Notes: generated by a model from the sequence alone, not told the origin. 64,000 nt of DNA from Sipunculus nudus (GCA_026874595.1 CM049306.1:47124019-47188018), one strand, 5' to 3'; numbered from the stretch's first letter, positions 22,180-34,311 are shown. Numbers and translations: made by a program.

Positions 22180-22920
22180 CAATTAGAGAATGTTTGTTTG
22201 GCTGAATGCTAAAGCCTTGGCTTACACTACAGACTACAGCCAACATCAGTCTTCATGCAAGAATCTGCTTTTGTGAATGGGTCAAAGACACAGGTTTGGG
22301 CATGTAAGTCATACTTTTCGTGATGTCGTGCAGGAATAGAGCTTGGTCTTTTTTCTCATAGACACATCTGCTGATACATTAGGCCTTAATGAGATCAGGT
22401 GTGTGTTCAGCCATAAAGGGAAGATTAGAGCTGGAGTCGTGAAATCAGAGGTAATTTTAGAACCAACAGTTTGTATTTTCTACGTCTTTGGCATTATTTT
22501 ATTTATCATTTATTTGATATTGTTTCTTATTTATTCAGGATCAGATTTCCCATATAAAATATTTATACCATTCCACCTTTTCAGATCATTAAACTGCAAT
22601 TCACACGAAGTAATTTTAAAATATTCACTTTTATCCAGAATAATTTCCATATTTTATTCGTTCTATTTACTTCATTTAATTTCAGCTCATACCAAATGGG
22701 ATATACACATGCATGTCCACTGACACAAATCTGCTGTCTGAACACTGTCAGCAGACTCTTTAATTGACAACTGGCCAAGGTCTGCACGCACATGTATGTA
22801 GTGTGAATCCGGCTTTAATTTGAATGCTTGGTCTGAACTAATATCCGATCGGATTGATCACGAGATGGGAAAACAATCATGATATTGGCAAGATATTTTC
22901 CTATTATGATCTTTCGATGC
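22180..22920. other. No feature recognised
   Basis: A 126-codon open frame (22343-22723, plus) has a hydrophobic middle, but it is AT-biased, overlapped by a minus frame, and unlike any family I know. I treat it as non-coding. Confidence 0.45.
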
Positions 22921-22922
22921 AT

Positions 22923-23319
22923 GCAGACAGCTTTCAGACTGACCGGTCTATTTATGGTGCAGACATCTTTCAGGCTGACCGGTCTATTTATGGTGCAGAC
23001 AGCTTTCAGCCTGACCGGTCTATTTATTGTGCAGACAGCTTTCAGGCTGACCGGTCTATTTATGGTGCAGACAGCTTTCAGGCTGACCGGTCTATTTATG
23101 GTGCAGACAGCTTTCAGACTGACCGGTCTATTTATGGTGCAGACAGCTTTCAGGCTGACCGGTCTATTTATGGTGCAGACAGCTTTCAGGCTGACCGGTC
23201 TATTTATGGTGCAGGCAGCTTTCAGGCTGACCGATCTATTTATGCTGAAGACAGCTTTCAGGCTGAACGGTCTATTTATGGTGCAGACAGCTTTCAGGCT
23301 GACCGGTCTATTTATGGTG
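22923..23319 (+). repeat. 36-bp minisatellite, 11 copies
   Basis: The unit is approximately GCAGACAGCTTTCAGGCTGA followed by CCGGTCTATTTATGGT. It contains the palindrome GACCGGTC in most copies. Because 36 is a multiple of three and the unit lacks stops in two frames, both frames stay open: one reads a 12-residue repeat ADSFQADRSIYG, the other repeats FRLTGLFMVQTA. Substitutions between units are few and hit both frames alike. I read it as a non-coding minisatellite; a repetitive protein exon is the less likely alternative. Confidence 0.9.
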
Positions 23320-23334
23320 TACCATCTACTGATA

Positions 23335-23552
23335 CAGGGGCGGATCCAGGATTTAGGAAAGGGGGGGATCCAACCCAGGTGGACAAATGAAAACCCCCTA
23401 AAAATAGGTCCTCAGGTCTGAAAAGGGGGGGGGGGGGTCCAGGCGGCAAAATTTTGTCTGAAGCCCTTAAAAAACGTTGTTTCTGATGAAAAGGGGGGGG
23501 GGGGGGGTCCGGACCCCTGGACACCCCCCCCCCCCCCCCGGATCCGCTTCTG
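23335..23552. mobile_element. Poly-G MITE, copy 2
   Basis: A 218-bp element starting CAGGGGCGGATCCAGG and ending CCGGATCCGCTTCTG (CAGAAGCGGATCCGG in complement). It contains several runs of 7-17 G or C. Flanking pentamers TGATA and TGATG agree at four of five positions. Same family as 6705-6929. Confidence 0.7.
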
Positions 23553-23914
23553 TGATGCACATCTACAGCTTTGTTGTGTAAAACTCCAAAAGCGTCACTG
23601 TAAAAAAAAATAAATGGACGATCGAGTTTCGTGTCCGAAACACACACATACCGTGTGTAGATTGAGTATATGAAATAACTATGTTGTGCGTGTGTCTGTG
23701 TGTGCAATAAACTGTGTACCTGTGTTAGTGTGAGAAAGAGGGAGAAAGAGAGAGGCGAACTTTTATGTTTATTACGTGCCATATATGCCATGGACTACTG
23801 AACACTCCCTTACCCCTCCCGATATGGCCCGACAATATTAGGAAATGCAAATTTGATTCAACATGCAGTTGACCCCTATTGGTGCAGTTATAAAAGGATA
23901 TGTACAGCTCCTAT
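23553..23914. other. No feature recognised
   Basis: Short purine- and CA-rich patches only. Confidence 0.5.
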
Positions 23915-24500
23915 TTTTAGCTCAGCTGACTGAAAGTCATCTGAGCTATAGCGATCACTCTTTGTCCGGCGACCGTCCGTCCGTCTATATGTCCGTCCGT
24001 TAACCAGGCACAATTCGTAACCTTCTAGCTTGATATCTAGGGAGGTCCATGAAAAAGTTTCTTTTGAAACCTGAAATTAGGTCTCTGTTACCCATGACCT
24101 CAGAGCTATCGGGCTCCGAAGTACACCGAACACTAATGGAAAATTTTACACAAAAGATTATGTATCTGAAAAGCTATTACATTGATCATCATGATTCTTT
24201 GCATGGATTTTGATCATGGAATGTTTCATCAGTTTCTGCAGTCTGGTGGCGCCAAGTGTATTTCGAATTTTAACGATTTTTTACTATATTTTTTTCGCTT
24301 TTTACGATTTTTTTATTTTTTATTTTTCAGACCTCTTAAGATGCGGTCATCTGTTAACAGGGCACAGATCGTTACTACTGGACCTAGAATCTTCTCTCTT
24401 GACATGCAGGAAGGCCTATGAAATGTCTCATTGGAAACATGCTCTCGATTTGATGACCGGTGCGTGGCCGTGGCTTCCGAGATTTACACATTTGGGAATC
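23915..24500 (+). mobile_element. Helentron-like (HINE/pearl-type) element, 5' fragment
   Basis: Begins TTTTAGCTCAGCTGACTGAA. The 13-bp arms AGCTCAGCTGACT (23919-23931) and AGTCATCTGAGCT (23935-23947) form a hairpin with a GAA loop and one mismatch. A GTCC-type microsatellite follows, then about one and a half copies of the roughly 340-bp unit (GGTCTCTGTTACCCAT near 24074, CTGGTGGCGCC near 24243). The 3' palindrome seen in complete copies is absent, so the copy is truncated near 24430-24500. Confidence 0.75.
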
Positions 24501-25713
24501 GATAACTAAAATTCTTCAGAGAATGATAAAACATACCTTCTTCTATCAATAAAAAAATGAAATGGTATTGATTTAGTAGCGTTTTGCAAGGCTTTGTCCC
24601 TTTATTTATAAAAAAAAAAACCTTTGCATCCGACTTCCGGCTTTCGACTTCCGAATTTTACACACTTAATGAATGTGTTTGTTTTTTGGCGATCTAACGA
24701 TATTGTTTCTTTAATTTTAATAAGGAAACGTTGTTTGACTGGGATTTTTATCTTCGACACCTTAAAACAGAAAATAAGGTAGTTCCTTGCAGAATCAAAT
24801 CTGGCTGAAGAGTGACGAGACTATAAGGTCACGCGGGATCTCGTGCCTTGCGAGAAGCTGCGTTTTATTTTTGGTGTCCTTCATCTTTGAGTCAGCGACT
24901 GCCTCTGTCTTTTTAGATTTTTGCACGTCGTGTTTTGCATACAATTCACGTGTCAGCCACCTTCTACTAGGTACCTGCTTATTATTGTTAATTCGACGTC
25001 TAGAAGTAAACATGGAAATCCAGTAGAGTTTATTTGTAGAAACAGATCTGATATGTCGTGGCGCTCAGGTTCTGTCTGACGGTGCAAGATCATACTATTC
25101 ATAGATGAGTTTAAAATACTAAGTGTCTGGAGCATCGAGCGCATCGCCCCAGAACTTAATGGTTAACCGACATTCCTTTTTTATATCAGTAACAGAAGTG
25201 CTTTTATTGGTATGAATAATGGAAAATGTTATTTTTTTTCTTTTCGGGATCTGGGTTTTAGACAGTCTGGAATTTCAGCCTGTGCTTCAGCCTTCAGGTG
25301 TCATGATTATAAAAATATAGATCTATATATTTAAATTTTATATGATTATATTTATAATGAGTTCTACCATTTTTTTTTCAGGAAATTTTCCAATAGTCCT
25401 TCCCACAAGGTAGTACCCATGTTTTTTTTTTCTTGCTGATATTTCTCTTTCATTATAACCATGAATGAAGATTGTGCAATCTGGCAAAAGAGGTTTTAGT
25501 CAAATTTATTAAAGGTATACTATGAAACCTTCCCCATGAAGAGACGGTGAAGGATGACGTCTTAGTTCATGCTGCATGTTGTAAGATTTATGGTTTCAGC
25601 AACTACCATAATCCAATCAATATCTGTCAAAAGTGTCCTTACTGAGGCGCTTGAGTCAGGATGGCGTGACTTACAAAAATACTGATTTATATATATATAT
25701 ATGTATCATATTA
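24501..25713. other. No feature recognised
   Basis: A lysine/arginine-rich 72-codon minus frame (24795-25013) is present but has no recognisable domain and overlaps a plus frame. Otherwise AT-rich sequence. Confidence 0.45.
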
Positions 25714-25890
25714 ATTAATAAAATGTTTTACTTTGCTCGGTACTGTGGTGTTCTTTGTCAATGATTATCAGAATACTAGGTTGATTTATATTTTTTTAGA
25801 AATGAATTAATAAATTGTTTTTATTTTGCACAGTATTGTCGTGTATTCTTTGTTAACGATTATCTGAATACTTGGTTAATTTAATTACTA
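25714..25890 (+). repeat. Diverged tandem duplication, period about 92 bp
   Basis: AATTAATAAA(A/T)TGTTTT...TTTGC...TACTGTGGTGTTCTTTGTCAATGATTATCAGAATACTAGGTT-like sequence occurs twice in succession with about 20% differences. Confidence 0.65.
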
Positions 25891-26149
25891 ATACATATTC
25901 AAAATAAACTGAATTATTCTTTCCTGAGCAATCTGCTGAATAAAGTGTTCAAGTGTTCAATGAAATCTCTTTGCTTATGAGAATTTTCAATTATTTTTTT
26001 CCACTGTTTTTTTTCATAACTTTCTGACTCTCCTGTGATCTTATCAGATGTTCCCCTGAATAAGTCATCAGCAGTACTCTCATATTCCTTCTCCTTTAGA
26101 TATTCCTCCATTTTTACTGCAATTTTTCAAGTGAAAAAAAATACATATT

Positions 26150-26645
26150 TTTATACGCCCATCATATGACGGGAGTATTATTGAAACACACCGTTCATCT
26201 GTTAATTATTGGTATCGCCCCGATAACTTACCTGGGCTTCAGTGGCTTTTCACTAAACTCACCATAACTACTAACCAACATCTGATCTCGCCAGGGTTGG
26301 ATTTTAGGCAAAATCCACACACATTTAGTAAGATCTACAGGTCACTAGGCCACTTCGTCCTGTCCCTGCGATAACTTGCAAAGAATATGAAGAGTTTTGA
26401 TAAAACTCATCAGAAATGTTAAACAAAATAGCTTGCCGAAGTTTGATTCCAGTTAAATCCACACATATTTAATGAGAACCGAGGTCGCAACACTTCAGAG
26501 GCACCATGGTGACCTTAACAGAAACCTATGGATTTTCATGAAATTCGTTATACATATTTGTATCCGCCGAACCAAAGTTTTGCGGATACTATGTCTCTTG
26601 ACCGGATGCCGCCCTCACGTTGGTTTCCGGAGATCTCCTCAGAGA
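26150..26645 (+). repeat. Second hairpin-ended repeat family
   Basis: The left end TTTTTATACGCCCATCATATGACGGGAGTA forms a hairpin (CGCCCATC / GACGGGAG). A second perfect 8-bp inverted repeat GTATCCGC...GCGGATAC lies at 26560-26589, near the right end. From memory, ATACGCCCGTC...GACGGG starts are common in bivalve repeats. No coding sequence. It abuts the Helentron-like element that starts at 26647. Confidence 0.5.
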
Positions 26646-26646
26646 T

Positions 26647-28556
26647 TTTAGCTCAGCTGACTGTAAGTCATCTGAGCTATAGGGATCACCTTTTGTCCGT
26701 CGTCCATCCGGCCGTCCGGCCGTCCGGCCGTCCGGGCGTCTGTCCGTTAACAGGGCACAAATCGTAACCGCTGGACCTGGAATCTTCTTACTTTACATCC
26801 AGAGAGGTCCATGAAAAATCTCCTTGGAAACTTGTAATTAGGTCTCTGTTACCCATATCCTTTGAGCTATGGGGCCCCAAAGTACCCCCCAGAATAGTGA
26901 AAAATTTCCTTCAAAAACTTCAATATCTCATTAACTAAATCACTGATGGTCATGATTTTTGGCATACATATTGATCATAAGATGTTCCATCAGTTTCTGC
27001 AGACTGGTGGCGCCACCTGTAATTTTTCGATTTTTTACGATTTTTTTTTTCTCTATTTTTGAGACCTTTAAAAATGTGGACATCTGTTAACATGGCACAA
27101 ATCGTAAACACTGAACCTAGAATCTTCATTCTTTAAATTCTGAGAGAACTATGAAAAGTCTCCATGAAACCAGAAATTAGGTCTCTGTTACCCATATTCT
27201 CTGAGCTATGGGGCCCCAAAGTACCCCCCAGAATAGTGAAAAATTTCATACAAAAACTTCAATATCTCATTAACTACATCACTGATGTTCATGATTTTTT
27301 GCATACATATTAATCATGAGATGTTTCATCAGGTTCTGCAGACTGGTGGCGCCGCCTGTATTTTTCGATTTTTTACGAATTGTTTTCTCTATTTTTGAGA
27401 CCTTTAAAAATTTGAACATCTGTTAACATGGAACAAATCATAACGACTGGACCTAGAATCTTCATTCTTGACACACAGGGAGACCCATGAAAAGTCTGAT
27501 TGGAAACCTGAAATTAGGTCTCTGTTAGCCATATCCTTTGAACTATGGCACTCCAAAGTACGACTCAGAATAATGGAAAATTTGATATAAAAGCTGAAGA
27601 ATCTGAACAACTAATGCAGAGATCACCATAATTGTTTGTATGGATATTGGTCATGGAGTGTTTCATCAGTTTCTGCAGCCTGGTGGCACCACATGTATTT
27701 GTTCGGGCTTTTTTTTCGATTTTTTTCTCTATTTTTGAGACCTTTAAGGATATGAACATCTGTTAACAGGGCACAAATCATAACAACTGGACATAGAATC
27801 TTCATTCTTTACACTCAGGGAGACCCATAAAAAATCTCCATGGAAACCTTAAAATAAGGTCTCTGTTACCTATATCCATTAAGCTGTATGGCTCCAAAGT
27901 ACCCCCCAGAATAATGAAAAATAGATACAAAAACTCCAGTATCTCAATAACTACAACACTGATGCTCATGATTTTGCATACATATTGATCATGACGTGTT
28001 CCATCAGTTTCAGCAGACTGGGTGCCCCACCTCTATTTTTTTCAAATTTTTACGAATTATTTTCTCTATTTTTGAGACCTTTAAAGATGTGGTTATCTGT
28101 CAACAGGGTACAAATTGTAACAACTGGACCTAGAATCTTCATTCTTGTCATGCAAGGAGGCCCATGAAAGTGTCTGTAAAACCTGAAATTAGGTCTCTGT
28201 TACCCATATCAAGCTATAGGACTCCAAAGTATCCCTCAGAAAAATGGAAAATCTGATACAAAAGCTGAATTATCTGAACAACTAATCCAGAGACCACCAT
28301 GCTTCTTTGCATGGATATTGACCATTAAGTGCTTTTATTAGTTTCTGCAGACTGGTGGAGGCACCTGTATTTTTTTTAAGTTTACGCATTTTTTCTCTAT
28401 TTTTGAGATATATTAATACAGACACAATCTCAGCCTGTTGGTTAATCTGTTTGATGCTTCAGTTCAATGGTTATTTTCTACCATTCAGATGATAAAATTT
28501 CCTTTTGCAAATCTCTTCCCTGTCAGCTGAGCGTCATGACCCATGGGTCAATTGTT
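26647..28556 (+). mobile_element. Complete Helentron-like non-autonomous element with five tandem units
   Basis: The 5' hairpin AGCTCAGCTGACT / AGTCATCTGAGCT is at 26650-26678. A GGCCGTCC microsatellite (about 26693-26740) follows. Then come five tandem units of 334-341 bp, tracked by GGTCTCTGTTA at 26841, 27180, 27517, 27858 and 28192. The 3' end is GAGCGTCATGACCCATGGGTCAATTGTT with a perfect 12-bp palindrome GACCCATGGGTC. Hairpin ends, a microsatellite, minisatellite-scale units and T-rich insertion sites match what is known of Helentron-associated elements (HINEs) and bivalve 'pearl' elements. It is directly followed by Helentron coding remnants. Confidence 0.8.
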
Positions 28557-28616
28557 TAGAAACTTGACCTCATTACTGGGTTACATGTGAACTGAAATTA
28601 AGCATGATCATAGATC

Positions 28617-29372
28617 TTGGATGAATACTACATGGCCTTGCGCACATCCATTAAAGGCCCAAAAGTATTCTTAAGAAGATCACCATCTGAAATAAAAATC
28701 GATGGCTATATGAGACTTTTGTTTACTGCATGGGAAGGTATCCATGACCTTCAGTTTATACTGGACCGTTATGCATGTGCAACATACATAGTTTCTTATA
28801 TAAGCAAAAGTCAAAGGGGAATGAGTGCTTTGCCAGATGCTACTTGTAAAGAAGCTAGAATGGATGGAAAAAATCTTGGACAGCAGGTATAGATATGGGA
28901 AATAAATTCTTAAATGCTGTTGAAATAAGTGCTCAGGAACCACCATATCTCGTATTACAACTTCCAATGACAAGAGCAACCAGAGATATAATTTTTATAC
29001 CAACTGTCCCTCTAGGTGAAAGAACATTTTTACTCAAAAGTAAAGAACAGCTTGAGCAGGTCCCACAAGATTCAACAGATATAGCAGCAAGTAATATCAT
29101 TAACAGATATTCAAAGCGACCTAGATCATTTGAAAATTGGTGTCTGGCTGATTATGCAACACAGATAAATATTAAATTCCCCTTCTGACACAGCAGATGA
29201 TGCATTTCTTGACAACACTGATGATCTTGACACAACGAATTAAAATGAAGCAAATGCTGATGTAAACACAGAAGAAAAACTCAGTATCACGGTACAATAT
29301 ACATTCGCTGACAAATTCCAAGAAGAGAGTTAAACTGAGAAAATAGACTCAGAAAACTACTATCGTGAGAGG
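28617..29372 (+). pseudogene. Helentron Rep-to-helicase linker region, fragment
   Basis: Two adjoining open frames (28617-28892 and 28895-29188, separated by a stop or shift) encode the conserved block between the Rep nuclease and helicase of Helitron transposases. Recognisable landmarks are YYMALRTSIKGPKVFL, a W...HDLQFILD-YACATYIVSYISK motif, GNKFLNAVEISAQE, and NRYSKRPRSFENWCLADY. The Rep catalytic HUH and Y motifs are missing, so the 5' part of the gene is gone. A further in-frame remnant ending YYRER runs to the LTR insertion at 29377. The protein would act in rolling-circle transposition; this copy cannot. Confidence 0.88.
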
Positions 29373-29376
29373 ATAC

Positions 29377-30194
29377 TGTTACGGAACCTAATATAAGCAG
29401 ATCACGTATGGGTGATGAATACAAATTTTGTAATGGAGATAAAAAAAAATCAGATTCTGTAACACTAGGCAGCGTAAAATGTCTAGGGAAATGAATAAAG
29501 AAGTCAGTGTTTTTTTTGGTTAACAAATAAATATAATTTATTCTTAAAACAACCCTAACATTACAATACACTAAATCAATACAATTATGCAGTAAAACAG
29601 CGGTATAACAACAAACCAATACAATCACACAGAAAATAATGTGCACAGTACCTGGATACCAAAACCGCCACAACGATAAGTTCTCCAAATGTATACTCCC
29701 GGAGAATGGCAGTCCAGTGTAAAGCTCTTGTAACAATCCAGAAAGTAAACTGAAGTCCAAATGCACAAAATCCAGGAGAAACTCTGAAGAATTTCTATAA
29801 TTGCCGCACACGTCGGATAAGGTCCCACAAACCGACACACACGCTTCTGCGTCCGCTGGAATCTTCTCTGCTCTCTCTGTCCTCGGTTCTAAAACACAAC
29901 CCCTATATACTCTTCAACCCAAGCGGAGAATTTTCCACTTCTAGAACATTCGAAGAATAATACACTATACACGGTAAGCACGCGTCACAGGAATTCTCCA
30001 GAAAAACAGCGCTGTGTGTATTTCTACATACCAGGTCCATGACGTAACCTCGGCCAGGCTTAAAAACCCAATGCTAACATGACAACGAGAGTTCAACCAG
30101 TACGGATTAAACATAGAATGTAACAAACGGCCCGGCGAGGGTGTCACAACACGAGTTACGCCCGTGCCACACAATAAAAAGAGCACCTGTAACA
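29377..30194 (-). mobile_element. Solo LTR, copy 3, inside the Helentron gene
   Basis: An 818-bp copy bounded by TGTTAC and GTAACA with a 4-bp duplication ATAC (29373-29376 and 30195-30198). Excising it leaves the Helentron reading YYRER-I directly followed by RRDETKDLL, which is the normal order in Helitron proteins. The LTR therefore interrupted the coding sequence cleanly. The minus strand carries TATA and AATAAA signals. Confidence 0.9.
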
Positions 30195-30198
30195 ATAC

Positions 30199-31017
30199 TC
30201 TTGTAGAAGAGATGAAACCAAAGACCTTTTGATTGGTTCAAAAACATACTCTGAACAATATAACAAAAATAAAATACAAATTGAGTTAAAAAGGAACCAG
30301 TATGAACACAATGCAGATATTTTTCAAGAAGCACAGGACCAAGCTGAACATGATCATGAAACTGAATATGCACATATAGCCAACAGTTCTCAATGAGGAG
30401 TTATCTTTTTTGACCCAGAAAGGTCAGATCACATGCAGAACTATGATTTGACAGCTGACCTTGGACTGCCATAAAGAACCACGGCACAAGAACCACTCAC
30501 ATGGCCTGGCAGAATACCTGATGTTCAATATAAATTGTTAATACAGTGTCTGAATGAGAAACAACTCACAGTCTTCAAACACATCATCAAATATGTGAAA
30601 TGTCCCAGTACACCTTTACATGTATTTGTAACTGGTGCTACAGGTTTCGGTAAATCTGTTTTACTCAGAGCTCTCTTTCAAGCTTTGCTTCGTCACTTAT
30701 GTGGGACTGAAGGTGACAATCCTCAAGACAGCAAGATACTGGTCACAGCACCTACAGGAAAGGCTGCTTACAACGTTTAAGGATCCACATTACATAACGC
30801 TTTTCGAATAGATCCAAATAAAGGAAAGATTAGAAAAAAATTGTCATCAGACTTCCTTAACACACTGAGGACACAGTATAGACACCTTCAGATATTAATG
30901 ATTGATGAAATAAGCATGGTAGGAAATCGCATGTTAAATTTGCGTCTCCTGGAAACTAAAGGCAACAAAGAACCATTTGGTGGCTACCATTGTATTGTCA
31001 TTGGAGACCTCGTGTGA
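30199..31017 (+). pseudogene. Helentron helicase, N-terminal half with Walker A and B
   Basis: One frame runs from the LTR junction to 31017, broken by three stops (30394, 30472 and 30778). It contains RRDETKDLLIGSKTYSEQYN, an acidic linker, LNEKQLTVFKHII, Walker A GATGFGKS (30634-30657), TAPTGKAAYNV, and Walker B MIDEISMV (about 30898-30921), then HCIVIGDL. These are SF1B/PIF1-type helicase motifs, which unwind DNA during Helitron rolling-circle transposition. After GDL the sequence departs from the family. The stops show a dead copy; the order and spacing of motifs make the assignment firm. Confidence 0.92.
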
Positions 31018-31120
31018 ACAATCATAATATGCCAATCTTCCGGTGTACAAACACAACTTAAGTAATAATTACTGCAGTTGACATAGTAATAACAGATGTC
31101 ACATATGATGTAAAGAAAGA

Positions 31121-31261
31121 ATACCTGATAAGCCACCAAAACTGCAGGTTTGCTGAAAGAAACTTCAGATTGCTGTTGGTTTACCATATGATATCACCTG
31201 TAATATAGCCGTTCAAGATGAAATTACCAATGGTTGTTCCTGTATATTGAAGCACATACAG
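31121..31261 (+). pseudogene. Helentron helicase, further fragment
   Basis: The reading IPDKPPKLQVC-stop-KKLQIAVGLPYDITCN, then IAVQDEITNGCSCILKHIQ, matches the section of Helitron helicases that precedes the final helicase motifs (the pattern ...YD(I/V)..NI...D.(L/I)(V/T)NG(A/C)...). About 100 bp of unrelated sequence separates it from the GDL block, so a deletion or insertion lies between. One in-frame TGA at 31154. Confidence 0.8.
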
Positions 31262-31309
31262 TGAAGATTGAAACATTGGTTCGGACACCAGGAGAAATTA
31301 TGCCACCTT

Positions 31310-32160
31310 TTAGTCCAGCGGTTAAGCTCCCATATTTTGAGGAATTATGCAAACAATGAAAGAAACATGAAAGCTGGCAAAAGTATTTTTGGAGCTTATT
31401 AATGAATTACAGATATAGGGCAAAGCGGAAAAAACTTATCTTGGCCAAAATCCAAGATGGCCGCCAGATTAGAAAATGTCAATAACTTAAGTTATAATGT
31501 CCCCAGAAAACATTGCAAATACTCTAATAATGTTTTTTTTGGGAGGGGGGTGTGTGAGAAATTCAATTTTTGAGGTTTCATACCTCTTCAGATACTCATT
31601 AGCTTGGTTTTTTATCAAGAATTTGGTAATATTCCCCTTAGTCAAGCGATAAAGCTGCATATTTGAAAGAATTGTGCAAAAGATGAAAGAAGAATAAAAC
31701 TTGGCATAATAATTTTCCAGATCATACTCTATATGTTCAGATTTGAAGCCGAGCGGAATTCACTATGTCTTGGTAAAAATCCAAGATGGCCACCAAAATA
31801 TAAAATACCAATACAGCGGGTTATATGTGTCCTAGAATGCATTGCAAGTGGATGTTATTGGGGTCGAGAAATTCATTTATAAGGGTTTGAGGTCTGTATC
31901 ATAATGTGTGAATGAAGTCTAATTTTGATGGTATTGAAATTGTACTAAAATTGCCCTTTTAACCAGCACATCTAACGGTAAAACATATTTGTTGATTACC
32001 CTGCTGAAATTTAATATATTTGTTAATTTTAAGTATTTGAACACTGTCTCTTTCAATGTAATGAAACGGACTGTCGATTGGTAAAACGCTCGGCTCTCTT
32101 CACTTGCGACCAAGTTTCTATCAACGATGTTGCTATGAGAGTGGGTTGTAGTGGTCTGTA
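31310..32160 (+). repeat. Left arm of the second foldback element
   Basis: Two related units (about 31310-31560 and 31600-31890) each run from AGC(G/T)GTTAAGC..CATAT..GAATT(A/G)TGCAAA through AATCCAAGATGGCC(G/A)CCA. Similarity to the reverse complement of the right arm continues through TATTGAAATTGT near 31932 and GTAAAACGCTCGGCT near 32082, to TGTACAG near 32160. The arms enclose the central segment and lie inside the Helentron helicase. Confidence 0.7.
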
Positions 32161-34109
32161 CAGAGTCGGTTGTTTTCTTCGTGTCCTATGATTCCGTCCA
32201 CTACTTTGCCATCCGACCCATGGAAAGTGCCTTGTAGTTGTTTTTCTAATCAGTTGTACAATCTATGGTTCCTTTGCCAGCTTCCAGACTCTTTGCTTGC
32301 ATGAAGACTCAGTACATATTTTATCTTCAAGTGCACAAGATGCAAAATTGTAGATCGAACTGAACCTTGCACATAAGATAAAAATAACCGATAGTAAGTT
32401 GAAACTTGTGTGTTTTGCCAGAAGGAAAACGTTATTGTCCTGCCAAATCTAAAAGAAAATATTTAGCCACAGGTAATAAAAAAATGCCGTCAATATTAAA
32501 AAGAATGCTGTAATAAACTGTTCTGTTCAGTAATATAATTCAGAAGTGGTGTATTCTAAAAAATGTAGGTTCACTTAATGAAGCTGATGGTATGAAATAC
32601 AAGTTTCCCAAGCATTCTGCAATTGGACATAAAACTGACAAAGGGAAAGTGTAACTGTACTGGGGTGCAAGATCTCAGAAGGTGAAAGCACAGAAAAGTA
32701 ACAATCACCAATAAAGTCGATAAAAACTCAAACCAAACTTTGTACTGAATTTTGAGGTAATCAAGTTGAAGATAAAATGCATGTCTGGAACCTGAGGGTG
32801 CATTATATTTTTTAAATCTTGTTTTGTGAATTCGACTCTCTATATCTTACGCCTTGCTTTTCCATTTTCTGAGCATCCGTCATTGAAAGATCCTCTAGCT
32901 TGAACCTGACAGCACCGACTCATAGATGTAGTGAATATTTCTAACAATACATGAAGGTACTACATGAATCTACACATGTGCATAATGTCAGCAAATGAAA
33001 GTATTTTGTTGACATAAACACATTATGCAAAGTTATTTTTTTTACTGGCAACTCGTTGGCAAGGAACTAATTCTATATCACAAAGAAAAACATCACAACA
33101 AAGGGCAGTGATAGTTTACTAACATGTGTTGGTTCTTTCATACGAGCATACAGTCTAAAGTCTGCATCATCACCATATCACAAAAATAGTAATCTGCAAA
33201 AGGAATCTACATGAGTATTGATTATTTCATGCATTTATCACCATATTACACAGGCAGCAAATAGAAACATGTTGCGCACCTCTGAATGTTTGTTAATACT
33301 GTTTTCATGCCAACATACAGTCTGAAAGCCATCACTTCATGGCTTAGAATCTGTACAGCAAACAGGTGTGACCTTCTACAAAAGCGCGCATATTGTGATG
33401 CACGCATGTAGTCGAAATAATTTATTAATAAAAGTCTTTCCTTTGAAACAGACATGATGTTCAAATACATGTAACTAGTACATGTAAATTCAATTTCAGC
33501 TGAACCTTTTAATATTTCTTAATTGCACTAGTAGATATTTGAATGTTAAGTTGATGGTAAAATTTATATACCATGTTTGTAGATTTTTAAAAATTCCTAA
33601 CTATTCTTCACGGATATATCAAGCTCTCACTTTGATACGAGACCTAAGTTTCTTTCATCTCTCACTTCAAAGCAGTTAATACATTCGTTAGCATGCAAAT
33701 AATGGAATATCAAACAGAAGAAATCAGATATGAAATATGAATATAATAAAAATGCCCCAGCAAATGACACTTTCATTAAAAGGTGCATTATTCATGTATA
33801 TGCAGTATATGCAGTAAATTTTTATCAAATTTAACCGTTTGGTGTGCTGATGAAAAAGGGACTTTTAGCACGTACAATTATAGTAGGTACACAATGCAGA
33901 ATCTATACAGCTGACAGATTTCAGCTTCTTACATCTATAGGTCTGTATCCTGCCACGCACGCATTCAGTCTGATATAAAAGTAAGAAGCAAGATACACTC
34001 TATATTATATGGGTTGTCTCATTTATTTTATTATAATATATAGATTATGTGGACAGTTAGTTATAATTACTCTTACAAGAACCTCTCCATGGCTCGGATG
34101 GTTGCGTTT
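32161..34109. other. Interior of the second foldback element, no gene seen
   Basis: AT-rich, with weak internal repetition: CATACAGTCT(A/G)AAAG near 33150 and 33315, and a diverged match between about 33590-33790 and 35280-35480. No coding family recognised. Confidence 0.5.
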
Positions 34110-34311
34110 GGTGGTATATTTACAGGGGTGGAGGAAAGCGAAGGACAAGGAGGAATTCACCCACATTGGACGATCAATTACAACCCACTAATAGGAACGA
34201 TGTTGATTAAAACGGGGCGCCAATGGAGATAGCCGAGCGTTTTACTACTCGATTGTCCATTACATTACATAGAAACAGACTTAGGTCTCAATACGTAAAA
34301 TTAATATATAT
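34110..34311 (-). repeat. Right arm of the second foldback element, inner part
   Basis: The reverse complement carries AAAACGCTCGGCTATCTCC...ATCAACATCGTTCCTATTAGTGGGTTGTA, matching 32085-32155. The arm is split here by the LTR at 34312. Confidence 0.65.

Noticed and set aside
21809-22246. 145-codon minus-strand open frame
   Set aside because: It spans the SINE and crosses its target duplication; the SINE structure explains the sequence.
22343-22723. 126-codon plus frame with hydrophobic segments
   Set aside because: AT-biased, overlapped on the other strand, and no recognisable domain; length alone is weak evidence in AT-rich DNA.
23312-23791. 159-codon minus-strand frame with proline runs
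   Set aside because: Translation of poly-C tracts in the poly-G MITE, not a protein.
24795-25013. 72-codon basic minus frame as a small gene
   Set aside because: No domain, overlapped by a plus frame of similar length, and no supporting splice or promoter signal.
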